Source: Paulownia fortunei (lineage: Eukaryota; Streptophyta; Magnoliopsida; Lamiales; Paulowniaceae). Taken from it: DNA of 64,000 nucleotides. Shown here one piece after another: positions 36,506-50,720 of this stretch (within the stretch, counting starts at the first letter, position 1; the number at the start of each line of letters is the position of its first letter). Both the position numbers and the translations under genes were made by a program. The stretch is taken from the NCBI GenBank assembly GCA_019321725.1, contig JAGSPU010000054.1:496001-560000 (forward strand). The letters run 5' to 3'. A model generated the notes under the pieces. The model was given only the letters and a program-made list of their open reading frames with translations. It was not told where the DNA came from and made no database searches.

Positions 36506-38057
36506 CTCCTTACCCATCAATTTCAAAGTGATTAGCTTCTGAAGCCCGAAAACGACTTGTCAGTGGTTGATATTATCGAAAGTTTATTTTCAGATAAAGC
36601 ATATAAAAGTTGCAGGAGGACATACGGTTCAAGGCCTTGGATTTCTTTTGGCCATTTTGATATTTATCGTGTTACTATTGTCATATTAGAGATTTTCTGT
36701 AGTTGATCTGCTTTCTCATAGTAAACATAGCCACAATAATTCAACTCTATGCAGCTGCCACTATGCACTGATAATTTTGTTTCCCATGGAAAAGTCTTAG
36801 TTACAGATTGAATCGTACCTTCAAGCACGAGCCTGCATTCTTGGAGCCCAGCATTAATCATTTACTGTCATGTTTACAATAGTTGGCTTGTAAAGCCAGA
36901 CAAAAAATGTCTGGCATTTTGGGTTTTCTGATAATGTTGACTTTATACAGTTGATGAACTCATTGCCGCGCCATATCCAACGTTTTGAACACCTTGCAGA
37001 AACATAAGAATTCTTATACCTTGCACCAAGTTTTTTGGTAATGATATATCATTGGAGTCTCTTGTGTTTTCTGGCTAAAAGCTAGCTAATATGATGTTAC
37101 ACAAACACACATACTCAGGAAATAGTACTTGTGCACAGGTCAAATGGGTTTAGTGTCAAATGCATGCTAAATCAGGTGGAGTGTGCATTTATTGGAGATT
37201 CACTCTTTATCCACACACACTCGTATAGGTGTGTGTTTTTGTGAGTGTGCACTTGTTGGAGATTCACTCTTTATCCACACACACTCGTATAGGTGTGTGT
37301 GTTTTTGTGAGTGTGCACTTGTTGGAGATTCACTCTTTATCCACACACACTCATATAGGTGTGTGTGTTTTTGTGTGTGGACCGAGTATAGCATAAGAGA
37401 TCGTGAGCCAACATTAATTAGTAGTAATTGGGTGCAACCGTCAAGGTGGTACTTCTCCGATAAGGTAGCAACATGTGAACTAATGTAATGGTACAATTGT
37501 TATCCTTAACCATCCACAAATCATAAACATTGACGTCCAGTATGTCAGTTTCTCAACCTCCACATTCTATTGGTTAACAAACTGCAAAACTGACTGTTGG
37601 GATGTTGGGATGCAGTTCAAATCTTTAATCACCCTGTTTGTTCTTACACTTGTAATGTGGGAATAACTCATCTTGCCCTTGTATCAATTAACTTTCCACA
37701 AAAATAGCATCCTTTATATTTTGCAAAAACCCCAGTTATAACCAAGGGGTAGAATTGACAACATTCCTAATACAAGCCCATAGCACTACCACTTCATGTT
37801 TCTGCGCTAGATTTTATATCTTGACCAAATACATACGAGTACTTCCTACACTACTTCCAGTATCATCCTCCCAAAACAATGTCAGCCCAAGTGCTGCAGG
37901 AGTGGATAAATGCTGCCGAAGCCAAGTCATCCCAGTCTAGCATATGAAGCCCCATCAAATATATGGTACAAGGGGCTTCCATCACGTAATACAGAAGCTT
38001 GCCACTGGCTTATACAACTACCTGATGGACTGAATCATTAGTCAATCTCCAGGGACC
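36506..38057. other. Tail-to-tail intergenic region between CYP18-2 and SPY
   Basis: Both neighbours end here (stops at 36505 and 38058), so it holds two 3' untranslated regions. A three-copy minisatellite lies at 37181-37376. Nothing coding recognised. Confidence 0.65.
37181..37376. repeat. Minisatellite, three copies of about 64-66 bp with internal inverted CACAC/GTGTG arms
   Basis: Copies start with gtgtgca-tt-ttggagatt at 37181, 37245 and 37311. Each carries ccacacacactc followed by ataggtgtgtgt, which can pair to form a hairpin. Copies are nearly identical. Position is in the tail-to-tail spacer of CYP18-2 and SPY. Confidence 0.9.
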
Positions 38058-41000
38058 TTAGTTTGATGATCTACTCTGACTCAACAGTGACCCATTTTCT
38101 TCTCCACGTGAATTATTCTGTGAGGAACATTGCCCCAGGTTAAATCCATTGGCCTTAATTGGTGCAAGGGAACCATCTCTAGAAATATTAACCTTTTTGG
38201 GTTCAGCAAATTTTACAGCCTGCTCTTCTGGAACAACCTGTTGTGAATAGAGCTGTTGTTGCGGTTGCAGTTGTGCCATTTCCATATGCCTCAAAGATGG
38301 CACATCATCCTTACAATACCGCTGCCACATAGTCCTGTAGGCTGACTCCAGGCCACGGGTGAATTTAGATCCATCACAAAGGGGAGACTTAAGCATGAGA
38401 TCCCGCAGTGTCATTCTCAAGTTTGAGAGGGCAGTAACATCAGAGGCCAACTGTACAGCCAGCTCCACATATTCATCTTCATTCTTGGCGACCAGATTGC
38501 TCAATCCTGTAGCGCAAATGCATTGTTCATCAAATTGTCATAAAAATTTTTGGATCCAGGTCATAGCTTATGTTGCATTCTCATCAAATCGTGTCATGCC
38601 AAATATATTTTAGGAAAAAGATAGTATAAAAGGTCTTTAGTTTTTTCATATAAACACCCAGAAAACTTTAGTACACATAAAAATATTACATTATGAACAG
38701 CATAAATATGTCAATCAGAGTATCAATTTTTAATAAAGAAAGTATTCAAGCGTATTATGAAACAGCTAATCCTCATATCAACAAAACATGACTACCACTG
38801 AGTATAGAAGTTATCTCAAGTATAAGCAAGCAATTCATGGAAATACTTTATCTGTGAAACAGGAAAGGGAATTCTTAAAATATGAACACCAAAAGTAAGT
38901 AAATCTCAATGGTGAAGAATCTTTATAAATCCTCTGATGAAAATTACATAGCCTGTTGACAATCAGAGCACCACTATTGCAGCTTAAAAAATCCAGTACA
39001 GGTTTGTGATCACATCTTACAGGGAATAAAAACACATTGTTAGTATTTTCATGGTTTCTCTGTATGTGATGTATAGGTAACATTTTCACATAGCTCAGAT
39101 TCAACAAATTTCGATGCTGATTTCAGGTATGCATAAGCTTTTATATTTCTGAGCAGATGTCTATCTACAGGATACAAGAATAAACCGGTATGTGGTAATA
39201 AAGATCTTAAGGAATTCCACCTATTTGGAAAATATTGAAGAGTCACCAGAATCTAATAGCAGTGCATGGAAAAGAAAAAAATACGTACCAACTGTTTTGA
39301 GAAGACTCACACCAACATTATGAGCGTGTACTGAACCTCCCATAGTTACACATGGGACTCCCATGAATAGAGACTCACACGTGGTAGTTGTCCCCGCATA
39401 AGGAAAGGTATCCAAGCTAGGAATAGAAAGAGCTTTCCATTAACCTCAAGAAGCATGTCATGCACAATAATACGCTAGAACCTATTAATAGAGAATCATT
39501 GGTCCATCTCAAGTAAATTAAATGTTTGGCTATTTGTTCTTCGCTTAGCCCCATAAGATAAAATCTTCTGGTACATGTTATGTCATATCTTCTCTCAAAG
39601 TAAAGCATGCACACTACAGTTTCTGTAAAGATTCAGCTACTATTCAAGTGACAGAAGGTAAAGCTGAAAAAACAGGATGACTTGATGATGTCATAAAAAT
39701 AACGTGTAATATCATCACAATTTAAGATTCACCCTAGGACTAGCAAAATTGATCACCAATAAAATATTAGACGCTTAGAACTGTCTGCATAAGGATGTGG
39801 TTAACACTTCGCAACCGAATTAAAAGTTGAAGGACTACTTCATCCCAGTTTCAAGTGAAAAAGAACAATCGCTATCACCTGATGTCCATTAAAGAATATG
39901 CTTGCATATGATCGTGGTTGAGAAGAATTAGAGGCAGAAGATCAACACGCAGTGATTCCAATCCCAACTTCTCCAGTGTTGAAAGAAATTGCTGTCTCAC
40001 ACTATCACAGCAAAAAGGCTTGCACTTCACAATAAGCCGAGAATTTGGAACTGCACATAGAATCCTTGCCCAGACTTGCAGCACTTTAGGTGTTATCTGA
40101 TGTCATTGAAATATTTAACAAGTTAGAACAACAAAATCTTAATGCTAAGTGTAAGATGCTTATTTGACTGTTCCCAATACCTTTGCAAGATTGTTGAAGC
40201 TACCAAAAGTGACAAAGCCATTAGATAGAGCAGGAGTTGGAGAAACTGGCCCTGCTTCAGGGGAAGGAGTGTAGCACAGAAATGAGTCAGGTAATCGGAC
40301 TAACTCTTCAACATGCCTGCCATTAACAGAAAAATGTATACAATTTAAAAACTCGAGCTAAAGTTTTGACAATAGAAGAAAATTTTGAAGAAAAAATTGA
40401 CAGTCACTTCTGTTTTGTATCAGCCGGGTCAGCCAGTGCATCAGATATCCTGTAATCGATGGTAGGCAAACCAGTTGTATTAGGGTAGCCAATCCATGTC
40501 ACCTACAAAGTCACAAACATTGAACATCAGACGGCATTAGCAGAAGTAATATGTCGTGTTCTCTCATCATGGATCCAAAACTCAGCTTTGCAAGTAATCT
40601 AAAGTGGTGCAATGTTTTCTTCAACTGTTGATTGTTATAGTTAGAATTTCTGCTAGTTATAAACATAAGAAATATGAATTTGTTATAGAATTGCCAAAAA
40701 GTGAGTCAACCCAAAATGGTTTGGAGAAGTGCAGAGTCCAAGTTGATATTTTTCAAAAGGTCGTGGACCTGCACTAATATTCCAGGGTATTGTGAACTTT
40801 GACAAAGAAAAACATAATGTAAAATAACCACATGAGTATAATTCTTCAAATGGATGAAGGATCCAGCTTCCTGTCTGTTAAGCATTTAAAATTCCAACTT
40901 CAAACACCGCATGATGTACCACTCTTCCCTCAAAACAAAAAAAGAGTGAAAAGAGAAGGCAACCACTAGTATAACACCAAATGATGCAGTAAATATGGAA

Positions 41001-44000
41001 GTTATTTGACTCAGAAGTACCTGAACAGGTGCAGGCCGGCATGCCATCATTCCCAGCTTGTTGTTTGCAGTATGACCAGTAAGTTCCACCAAGATATCAA
41101 TTTTATCTTCCCTAACCATACTTGCAACTTTTTTCTCATCAATCCCATAAATGTCCCTCCATGTTCCTCCATGCTTCAGGACTCTGTCTCTAAATCTGTT
41201 AGTTTTTGCATCTGCCTGCCACATCACAAAAGGGAAATCACTAAGTTAAAATACAATTGACGTTCTAGACTTGCTTCTAGGACTTGCTTCTAACAAATCA
41301 TTTAACCAAGAAATAATAGTTTGCTGGCAAAATATAGTGGCTGCACATGTAGTCAGCTATGGGCAGAATTTAAGACAGTGTGGGTGACGGAGGGCGTTAC
41401 AACATAGTTCTACCTTCACGACTGCTGAATAAACAACCACCTTATAGTTTGTGTAGTCATGATAGATAAGTGGTGCTTCAACGAAATATGATACAGAATG
41501 AGTAAAATAATCAGGAGACACATATCCAATAACAAGTGGCCTTTCTGGATCCTTAATATTGTCCCAGGAGGTATACTGTGGAAATAACCTCATAAAGCGC
41601 CTACCCCAGTCCCTGCAATTATACATTTCAAATCAGGGCATCACAGAAATAGATATTGCACATTGAGTTTTGATTAAATCCGCGTTTAATACAAAAATTT
41701 GTCACAACATATATCAGTAAATATATAGATGCATGGATGCATACAAACATAAATTCATGTGCATTCATAAATATGTATGTGTGTATAGTGTGAAGACTTG
41801 GAAAAAAAAATCAGAGCTATAAAATTGCTGAAGAATAAACAAACATTCCACTAAAAGCAAAAAGTTATGATCACTACTGCCAAATAAAAGCAAGAAAATG
41901 AATTAAATCTTTTTGCCAAGTTTTAGAAGAGTCCCAAGTCTTCTATTTATACCTTTCCTCATAAATTCATGTTTTAAAACCCTATAAGTGCACAAACAAG
42001 TCAAGCGACGCTGCAGCGCCAAAAAAATGTGGGCTGAATTTCTCTGTCGCACCGTGGCCCCACAAGTCTCTAAAAAAACACTCAAGAGAGGAGTTTCGTT
42101 GCAAGATTACCGCTGTTATCCAACCACTTTATTTTCCAAACATATCAGATGCATATCAAATTCTTGTAGCCACATGTCTTTGAGGGGGTGCACGTGTGGA
42201 GTTTCTTCATGCAGTCATTTACAGCACATCAATCATGTCTAATTGCTAAATAAATTTCATGAAATCATCAAACCCCACAAGTAATTGCTCTCTACCACAC
42301 TCACATCAATTCCCAAAATCAACCACTCTTTAAGTTTAAGAAGAAAAGGTATTTTGTTTTCCGAGGCTTCCTTTTCACCAGAGAAATAACTCTACTTTTA
42401 AAACAATTAGGGAAGAATGCAAATTAGGATAAGGTAGAAAATGTAAATTAGCATATGCCATGAGCAAGTTTCCATGATCGTAAACCCAAATTTTTAATGC
42501 ATTATGCGAACTCAAAAACAATAAGCAACATCACAAGCTTCAGTTCAAGCAACAAACTAAATTATTGGCAGTGAAGAATTGACCGTGTATGGAAAACTAT
42601 AATTTCACAGATGTTCATAAGCTTAAGTCCATGGTGAAAGTCTCCATTCCTCTCCAAAATTTACAGCATATATTAAAAGCCCACCGCACATTTCATTATT
42701 AGTGCATGCTATTTTAACCCTCAATCTAAAACAATTTCCAAGGCAAGCATATGTAAAAGGATACACACGAAGGGTTGAAAATCACCTATATGCACACGAC
42801 ATGCTTGCTGACACACACACAGAGATACTAACAGTCCAAAAGATACACATGCGTGCATATGTTGGTGCATGATAAAGCAACAATTTTTATGCACTCAGTA
42901 GAATTGGAAAATACAGCAGTTCAATGTTCAGCTTGTTGAGAGAAGGCAATTATGTATATATGGTCAAAAGCTTGACCTGTGAGCCTCATACAATTTATCA
43001 TCAGTGCCGTCATTTATGTAGTTCATTGCAAGCAACCGATTCTGCAAAATGTGATCCAAAAATTAGATAAGAAACAAGCTTCATAGAGCCTAAATCTATT
43101 CAATCACAAATATAATAAGGGCATAATTTCAAAAATTAATTATCCAATAAATCAGTAATCAGAAACTGATTAAGATGGTTCCCATGTAAGGCAAGAACTG
43201 AACCCACAGTCACCCAGATAAAAGAGGAAAATCTAAGAAAGTATAACAATAAGAAATTTAAAAGAACAACCAAAAATGTATGGAAACCCATTCTCAAGCA
43301 TTAAGCTTTAAAACTGAAAAAGTCCACCAGACCCCGAAGATAAAGCAACTCTTGCGTTTCTTTACATAGTAGTAACCTGTTGTTTCTCTTTAGAACTTTA
43401 AAAAATAAAATGTAACTGTTAGAACATTCATGTCCCACAGATCTTCAACCTGATAAAGCAGTCAGTGGCATGCATGCATGAGGCGAAACGCACAGCATCG
43501 TTAGAACACCAAAATTATGTGTTGATACAAATATTATTAAGCAGGACCGACATTAAAAGCACCTGCAAATAATGAATTACAGTCTACCCAGAAACCAAGT
43601 AACAAAGCTTGTTTAAAGGTTGACACGATTTCTTTGGCTAGTGAATCCTTTAAAATTTGCATGTGTATAATATGAAAAAGGCAAAAAAAAAATCATTTTT
43701 CTTGTGATACCTACAACAGATTCCTAAATAGAAAGAGATACAACAATGCTCGATGAAATGTTGTCAACTACAAATAAAGAGAAAAGAAAGAAAAAATATA
43801 GAAGGGTCAAACATATTGATAAACAGTTAGCAGACAAGAATAACTCAAAATGAACGTGTATCCTCAATAATTAACCAGAAAAGTAGATTGGATTTTTAAA
43901 ACGATGTGAAAGTTGTAGATGAATTTTGTTACTTAGTAATTGTAGATATTTGAGACAAATAGACACTCTCCTAAAGGTGTAATAGTTGTCAAATCTTTCA

Positions 44001-47000
44001 CCAATTACAGGCTTTGAACCCTGTTCTGTGCAATGTTGATCATTAATATATTATACAAGGACAATTCACATGATATAGTGCACTAGCACTTTCAGAAATG
44101 TAGTGAACCAGACACATAGCTGTTGCACTCCGATGCAAGACGGGTTTCAAGAAAGAGAAGGAAGATCCACGAGGGACTGTTTCAAACTTTTGAAAGGTAA
44201 CTGAGCTCAACATTAACAAGTTAAAGGAAGCAATACCTGGCCTGCATTGCGAGAGTCCGGATCTATTTTGAGGCACTGCTCATATGCTTCAACTGCCAGA
44301 GATATGTTCCCTGCATCTCTGTAGAGAACCCTACACATCCAACAGAACTACTAACTTATTACTTGACAATGGTATGATGGCTATTAAAAAGACTTCCAAA
44401 AGATAAGCAGCAGATAATTTCATACTTCAAGCCACTGAAGACCAAAGCAGATATCTCTAACCATGAACACATTTACAGGTGTCTTTCCTGTAAATCCATC
44501 CCTCCATCCCATCCTTCCCCTTCCCCTTCCCCTTCCCCTTCCCCTTCCCTTCCGCCCCCTCCATGCAACCCTGCCCCAAATACACACATACATCCTGCCC
44601 TTGGTTATATTGATCTGAGATTTCATTTCTTTCATGGATTCTCAATTATGAAGTATTAAATATGGTATCATGCATTCCTTAAAATAAGCTACACATGTAA
44701 CATGAGCACACAGTTAACAAACCTACTGACCAAATCAGAGCTTCTGTTATTATTTAAAGGGGGTTGGAGGGCGAAAGGAAGGGACCTAAATTATTATATG
44801 CTTCCGCATAAGTTGGATTTGCAACAATAGCTTTCTCAATCATGCTTGCAGCAGCATCCATTTTACCCTGTACACAGAAATAAAGTTCTAAATTTATCAT
44901 CCAAGCACCATGCAATTAAAAAAAAAAAAAAAGAAAGATTGTAGATACAAAACCTGGACAGTGTAAACAACTCCAAGATTGTTTAATGACTGGGAAAAGT
45001 TAGGTTTAATTGATAAAGCCATCTGCAAATACATATGTATATTATAAGCAAACAAGTGAAACAAATGATCTGTTTCATTAATAAAGATTTGCAAGCTTCA
45101 AACTTGCCTGGTAACACTCTACTGCTTTATCAAGGTTGTCTCGATCCTTATATATCACCCCTAAATTGTTACATGCCTCTGCACAATGAGGATTGAAGTG
45201 GAAAGCAAGTTCATAAAATACAATTGCCTGCATAAGTAGGATGTCCCTTTAGAAAAATGATAAAAGGTAAGAAAATAATGGTACATGAAACAAGAAACAT
45301 CCTCCAAGTGATGTTTAAAAGATTATCTTCTGCAATTGCCAGTCTACAACAGAAAGCACAAGCAAAAGTAGGATATTGCTTGACAGATGATTATAATGTA
45401 CATGATACAAGAAACAAGAAAAAATGACTAATTTGAAACATCCTCATAGTGATGTCCTATGACAAGATTATCTTCTACAATTAGCAGTTTTCTATAAAGG
45501 CACCAAATTGGACCATGATTTTTATTTTCAATTACCATGTCAAACTTCAGCATTTCTCCATAAGCAACGCCAAGATTGTACATGGCATCAGCATAATGCC
45601 AATTATAATAGAGAGCTTTCTTATAATATGCAACACCCTGGTTGATGTCACCCTCCAATTTAACCTGAACAGATGCATTCTGAGTCAACAATCAAGACAA
45701 ATGATAGTATGGGGCTTTTCAGAAATTTTTATAATACACATATAACTAATAAATGCAAGAACAGTAAGGTGTTAGAATGCAGAATATAATCTATATCCAG
45801 CCCTCCCAGTTTTCTTCAAAAATTCCCAATTGATTTAGTCACATGATGGAATAAGTTAATTGCCATCAGAGACCACAGGCCAATTACATTTTCATACTTC
45901 AGACTTCATATGCAGATCATGACAAATGAGTGGAGCCAAAGGAGTTGTAGGGGTGCATTTTTTAATTTCGAAAACAATGATGGAATGTATAATCATCATA
46001 TTGTTAGTACAGTTCAAAGATAATGGAATAAAAGAAATGACTTGGGATAAAGGATGCAGTAAGAAAAAATTTTAATGACCATAACTCATCTTTTTTTCCT
46101 GATCCATGAGAAAGGAATATTTGACAATCCACGGATTATCTGCTGGAGTTCTGTAAAGACATAATTTAACTAGGAATAGATAGAAGCCATACCTTTGTGC
46201 CTAAATCAGTCAAGGCAATGGCCATGTTATTTTTTGCAATCTCAAAGTTTGGAGAGACAGTTAGACACCTGCATATATGAGTAAGAAACAAAACCCACAT
46301 GCATCAGATGGATGAAAGTCTACTAAACTAGTAAATTAAAGGAAAGGTGGCGAATGATTAACTGAACACCTTTCATAACAGGCGATTGCTGACTCCAAAT
46401 CCCCACGATTTTTGTAGATAACACCCATATTGCAATATGCTTCGGCATACATGGGCCTCTCTATTGCAGCTTTTTCATAGCAATTAAGGGCCGTGTCATA
46501 TTGCATCATTTCCGAATAGACAACGCCAAGGTTATAATAAGCAGGCTGCATGTAGAAAACTGAACATCAAAATTCAAATGCCTGAATAGTAATCAGGAAA
46601 TACGATTATGGAAGCTGGGAAATGTGGAATTACAGCATAGTGTGAGTCAATTTTGATAGCTTCATAATACTTCTGAATTCCCTCCTGAGTATTACCAGCA
46701 AGCTTTAAGCTGGTTCCAAGATCTGTTAAAACAATTGCCAAGCATTCAGCTGCTAGCTTGTATGAAGGGTCAGCCTTTAGAGCTTTCTGATACATCTGCA
46801 CCAAAGCAAACTCAATAAATATGACAGGTGGAAAGCCACACAAGAAAAAAGGAAAACGCTAGTTAACTTCAGCACTCCAAGTAAACTCTAAATGGTAACA
46901 CAATGGCATGAAGCTTGCCAAAGCAACACTCCAACGACCAGATAAATTAGCAACTATCACACCAGTACTCAGCAGCTTCACTGTTTATCGTCCAGCCAGA

Positions 47001-48163
47001 ATAGGAACACACAAAATGTAGTGTTTTCACTCTCAAGCATAGCATGTGAATTCATATTTTCAGTTCCATTATTGTGTTTGCAAAAAAAATCATGAGAGAG
47101 AATAAGAATATACAAACCAGATAGAAAAGTCAAAATGTAGTGCTTTCATTCTCAAGCATAGGAAGTAAATTCATATTTTCAGGGCCACTGTAGTGTTCGT
47201 AAACAAATATTGAGACAGAAAACAAACACTAGATTTTTTATAGTCGTGCAGTTCCTACAGTCAATTTGCTTCTTCTATATTAGATTGGAAGAGTGTGGAA
47301 AACGTCGTTTAAAAGGTCATAAACCTGAAAAAAAAGCATAAGAAGAGAAGTGGTTGAGCTTATAAAAGTAGTACTTAGGCGCAAAATTACAAATATCCAA
47401 GCTGTATAGACTTGGTGGAAGCCATGAATCAGACAAACATAATTTTTGCAGGTCATAATTCCCATAAAAGCTCATACGTTGGAGAAGATGATGGAGAAAA
47501 GTTCAAAGGACCGGAGAAATGTAAACATTAGAGACCATTTTTTAGACTATCTTGCATAAGTTACAAATTCTTAAAGAGCTAATCATAAATTCTCAGGCTA
47601 CAACAGCACCTTTCGACATAGTCGACAAAAACTGAAGGTTTTTGAAGAGTAAGAGATCTCATTCAAGAATGTCTTCTTAGAATCAGGAAAATCAGATTCA
47701 ACAAGTTTTAAAAAAGACCTAGAAGAACATCTATGATGAATGTGTACAAGCATACCTCAGCTGCCTCCACCAGTCGACCCTCATCTTTATATAAGATACC
47801 GCAATGTGTAAGAGCACATGCATTTTGTGGTTCCAGCCTCACAGCTTCAGCAAAACTCTCATATGCAAGCCTCCCCAAATTCTGCATCTGCAGGCAAATC
47901 CCTTTACCAATATGAGCTTCAACATTTTCACCATCCTTCTCCAACACGCTCTCATAGACAGCAAATGCATCCACAAACTTATTCCTAGAGTGGAGAATGT
48001 TGGCATATGATAAATCATCTTTCCCTTCAAAATTCTTCTTCAGAGTGCTAATGCCCAAAGGACTTCCGCTGCCAGAAGAAGGCTGTCCTCCATTTAGGAA
48101 AACATGACCATCTAGTGAGTCCCTTACTTTTTCATTGTCAACATCCTTTTTTGTCAACTCCAT
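38058..48163 (-). CDS. SPY: SPINDLY protein O-fucosyltransferase (TPR-OGT-like), 17 coding exons (one apparent 1-base frameshift)
   Basis: Exons: 47756-48163, 46634-46795, 46370-46545, 46193-46268, 45536-45664, 45108-45227, 44954-45022, 44786-44867, 44237-44330, 42977-43041, 41414-41612, 41021-41215, 40408-40502, 40181-40316, 39879-40096, 39289-39416, 38058-38506. About 933 residues after correction, the usual SPY length. Residues about 50-430 are TPR repeats (NACALTHCGILYKDEGRLVE, PAYYNLGVVYSEMMQYDTAL, YAEAYCNMGVIYKNRGDLES, HYADAMYNLGVAYGEMLKFD). The catalytic part follows: FTHSVSYFVEAPLIYHDYTN, DIYGIDEKKVASMVREDKID, VELTGHTANNKLGMMACRPA, VTWIGYPNTTGLPTIDYRIS, HDHMQAYSLMDI, LDTFPYAGTTTTCESLFMGV, VHAHNVGVSLL. 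Known: SPY O-fucosylates DELLA and other nuclear or cytosolic proteins and restrains gibberellin response. Intron 6 has a GC donor. Exon 9 is one base short at its acceptor (GGG at 44329-44331). The C-terminal tail is Gln/Ser/Asn-rich. Confidence 0.95.
44514..44552. repeat. (CCCCTT)n microsatellite in a SPY intron
   Basis: Five to six units of ccccttc-type hexamer in intron 8 of SPY (44331-44785), followed by cgccccctcc. On the transcribed strand it reads as a purine-rich (AAGGGG)n tract. Confidence 0.85.
45023..45107 (-). other. GC-AG intron in SPY (intron 6)
   Basis: The exon ends TTACCAG and the intron starts gcaagt; the acceptor ends tttgcag before ATGGCTTTATC. Reading CYQ then MALSIKPNF keeps the TPR frame in phase. 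The donor CAG/GCAAGT matches the consensus of GC-AG introns spliced by the major spliceosome. Confidence 0.85.
47012..47230. repeat. Tandem duplication of about 120 bp in SPY intron 1
   Basis: Copies at 47012 and 47132 share aaaatgtagtg-tttca-tctc, aagcata, aattcatattttcag and gccactgta/ttccattat variants. Imperfect, intronic (46796-47755). Confidence 0.7.
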
Positions 48164-50720
48164 CTAACTAGACAAACAGACTCAGAATCCTGAAACAAGA
48201 TATCAACAGTAAGAACACAAATGTATAATGCTTTCCCCTGACAAACTAAGTCAACTTGATTCAAAATAAACAATCAATCTTCAAACATTAACGAAGAAAT
48301 AATAGGGCTCCTTAGCTTAAATAAGGAAAAAGAATAAGTTCCAGTAACAATAATAACTAAAACACATTGAGAATTTTATCATGTTCTTCTCACCCAAACT
48401 AGCAATGAATCAATCTAGCTTTCCCTTTCTCTTCCCACAATAATACTTAGCCAGTTGCTGCATATTGGGAAGAAGAGGCAACATGGAAAAACAAAGAATA
48501 AGCTTAATTCTTAAATGAAGTCAACCTTCCCTTGTATAAATTAAAATTCCATGGAAATCGTTCCGTCCAAGCAACTGCGGTGTTTTCAATTGATTTGCTT
48601 GCAGAAAGGGTTGGGTCAAAATGAATACACTATCAAAGGATTTCATGGGTGTCAAACAGTAAATAAAGAACAATGTCTTCTGAACAAGAGTCTTTTCAGC
48701 ACCTACCCTAGGCTTTTATGGATGAAAAAAGTTGTTACATAAAATGAAAAGAAACAGAGAACAGGTGAAAAATAACAATAGGAAGACTACAAAAACCTGA
48801 ACATTTAACTCAGATAAATTCTCAAACTTGCTTTGAAACTTATTAGAAGTATTAACTTTCTCAGTATCATTCTAGGAGCTCACCAGCTGAACCCAAAGGC
48901 TCCTTGTTACCAAAACGCATTGCATCAGCCCATATAGGGATGGCAAATGATAATTGGACTAAATTCAATCTACCAATAAAGAACTGTTAAATATGGGTTA
49001 CAACCCAACTAAACAAGGTATGTTGCTGGCTGAAAATATTGGATCAACCAAATAATGACATCTTTCATTACATAATGTTTCGCAAAAACCACTTTCATTT
49101 CTTTTCCCAGCAAATCACCGTACAAGTGAGTCTAATTTCTGACCTTCAGAGCAAAATAAAGTTGAACAATCAACATTAATGACGAATTTTTTATTTCGGC
49201 AACATGTCCAACATATTTGTCTATATCACTTTATCATAACATGATTCACAATTTAGTAAAGCATGACATGATTCACAATGAATTTGATCATGTAGAGTGG
49301 AACTTATAGGACATCTAATTACAGAAGACCAGACATTTTAAGCAACCTATCTGCTAATCCACCATCTCAGCTATAAAGATTTGCCTTTCTGTTTAGATTC
49401 CTGCAGTACCTAAGCAACCCTAGCACCCAGGCTAAAATTTTCAATTTCAACTTTGTCAGTTCCTGTTTCTTTATATTTTATTTTTGGAGCTACTCACCAC
49501 TTTTTGTTTGTTTGTTTCTTGCCATCTAATTATCTGCACCAACATCTCCAAGCCAATGTATAGGACTCTCTCTTCCTTCCTTTTCTCATCTATTGCCTCA
49601 TTTGACCAAATATAAATTGATGGGCGTAGAGTAATTCAGGAGACCAAAACTAAATCACTATGATCCACACTCTAAACTTACCAAACCCAACACAATTTTC
49701 TTGAGGGTCGTCATGCAGGTTGTGGAGCTTGAATCCATATTGCCGCCCCAAGGTCCACAATGTTGACGCTGCTCATGTTAAGCGAATGTCGCATCAAATT
49801 GGGCAAACTACAGTTTCCAAAGCTTTTCATTAATGTTATGTCATGTTGTCCATCCAATATTTGTTTGGGTTAACCTTTTATCAGGGGATTTTCCTTTGTT
49901 AGGCAGCATCTAAAGCAAGAAAATGTTTTCCAGGGCAAACATAAGATATCAAACTAACAAGTTGGTCTCGAAACCATGATCCTGTGTCAACACGCTACTA
50001 TGAGCGACATATCTCTCCCACCAACACTGCACTTGATCAATTCTCACCGTCATACATACCACTAAAACATTCCACCATAGCTGCATTTCCACCACCACAC
50101 CACCGCTCTAATACAAACCACTATCTCCCCTTTATACAGGATGAAATGTCCTTTAAGCCAATACTTATAAGAAGGAATATGCGTTCAGCACATCACACCA
50201 ATGCCAGAAAATGAACTCTACATGTCCACATCGCTCATTGCCTGCACTAAGCAACAGGCGCTTGCTTACTCTCTCCAGCAGTCGCTAGCGTAGTGATAAG
50301 GCCTAGTCTCAAACTAAATCCCAGGTGCCAATACTATACACCATGTGCAATTATCAGGTAATTGTTATAACCTAGATTATTAAGTTGGAAGCCTTAACAC
50401 TATTATTAAATACTTAAACACATTCTTCTAATCATTAATGGGCATCAAATAATTCTCCAAAGCAATTCCTCGCCACTCAGTAGAACAGTACCCTAACAAA
50501 ATCTAAATTTATGAACTGTCATTAAATTGAATGCAGACCCCCATTTCACATAATCCCCAACCTTTTTGAAAGTAATTGAGATTTGTCGTAACTCAAAAAA
50601 AACAGAAAAAAGAAGAAGATAAACATACTGAACCAAATTAATCGATAAATAATCGACAGAGAAACAAAAAAGCATCGATTATAAGTATGCTCAGAAAGAA
50701 GTATTCAGAGCTTACTATCA
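48164..50720 (-). other. Probable 5'UTR intron of SPY
   Basis: Just upstream of the SPY start, minus-strand tttcag at 48190-48195 precedes GATTCTGAG and 26 leader bases (48164-48189). A matching donor, GATA then gtaagc, lies at 50715. This gives a leader intron 48190-50715 of about 2.5 kb; known SPY genes also have a leader intron. The region has no recognised coding sequence. Confidence 0.55.

Noticed and set aside
37200..37496. Repeated-peptide open frames over the minisatellite
   Set aside because: They are produced by translating a tandem DNA repeat whose units are not multiples of three in one case; not genes.
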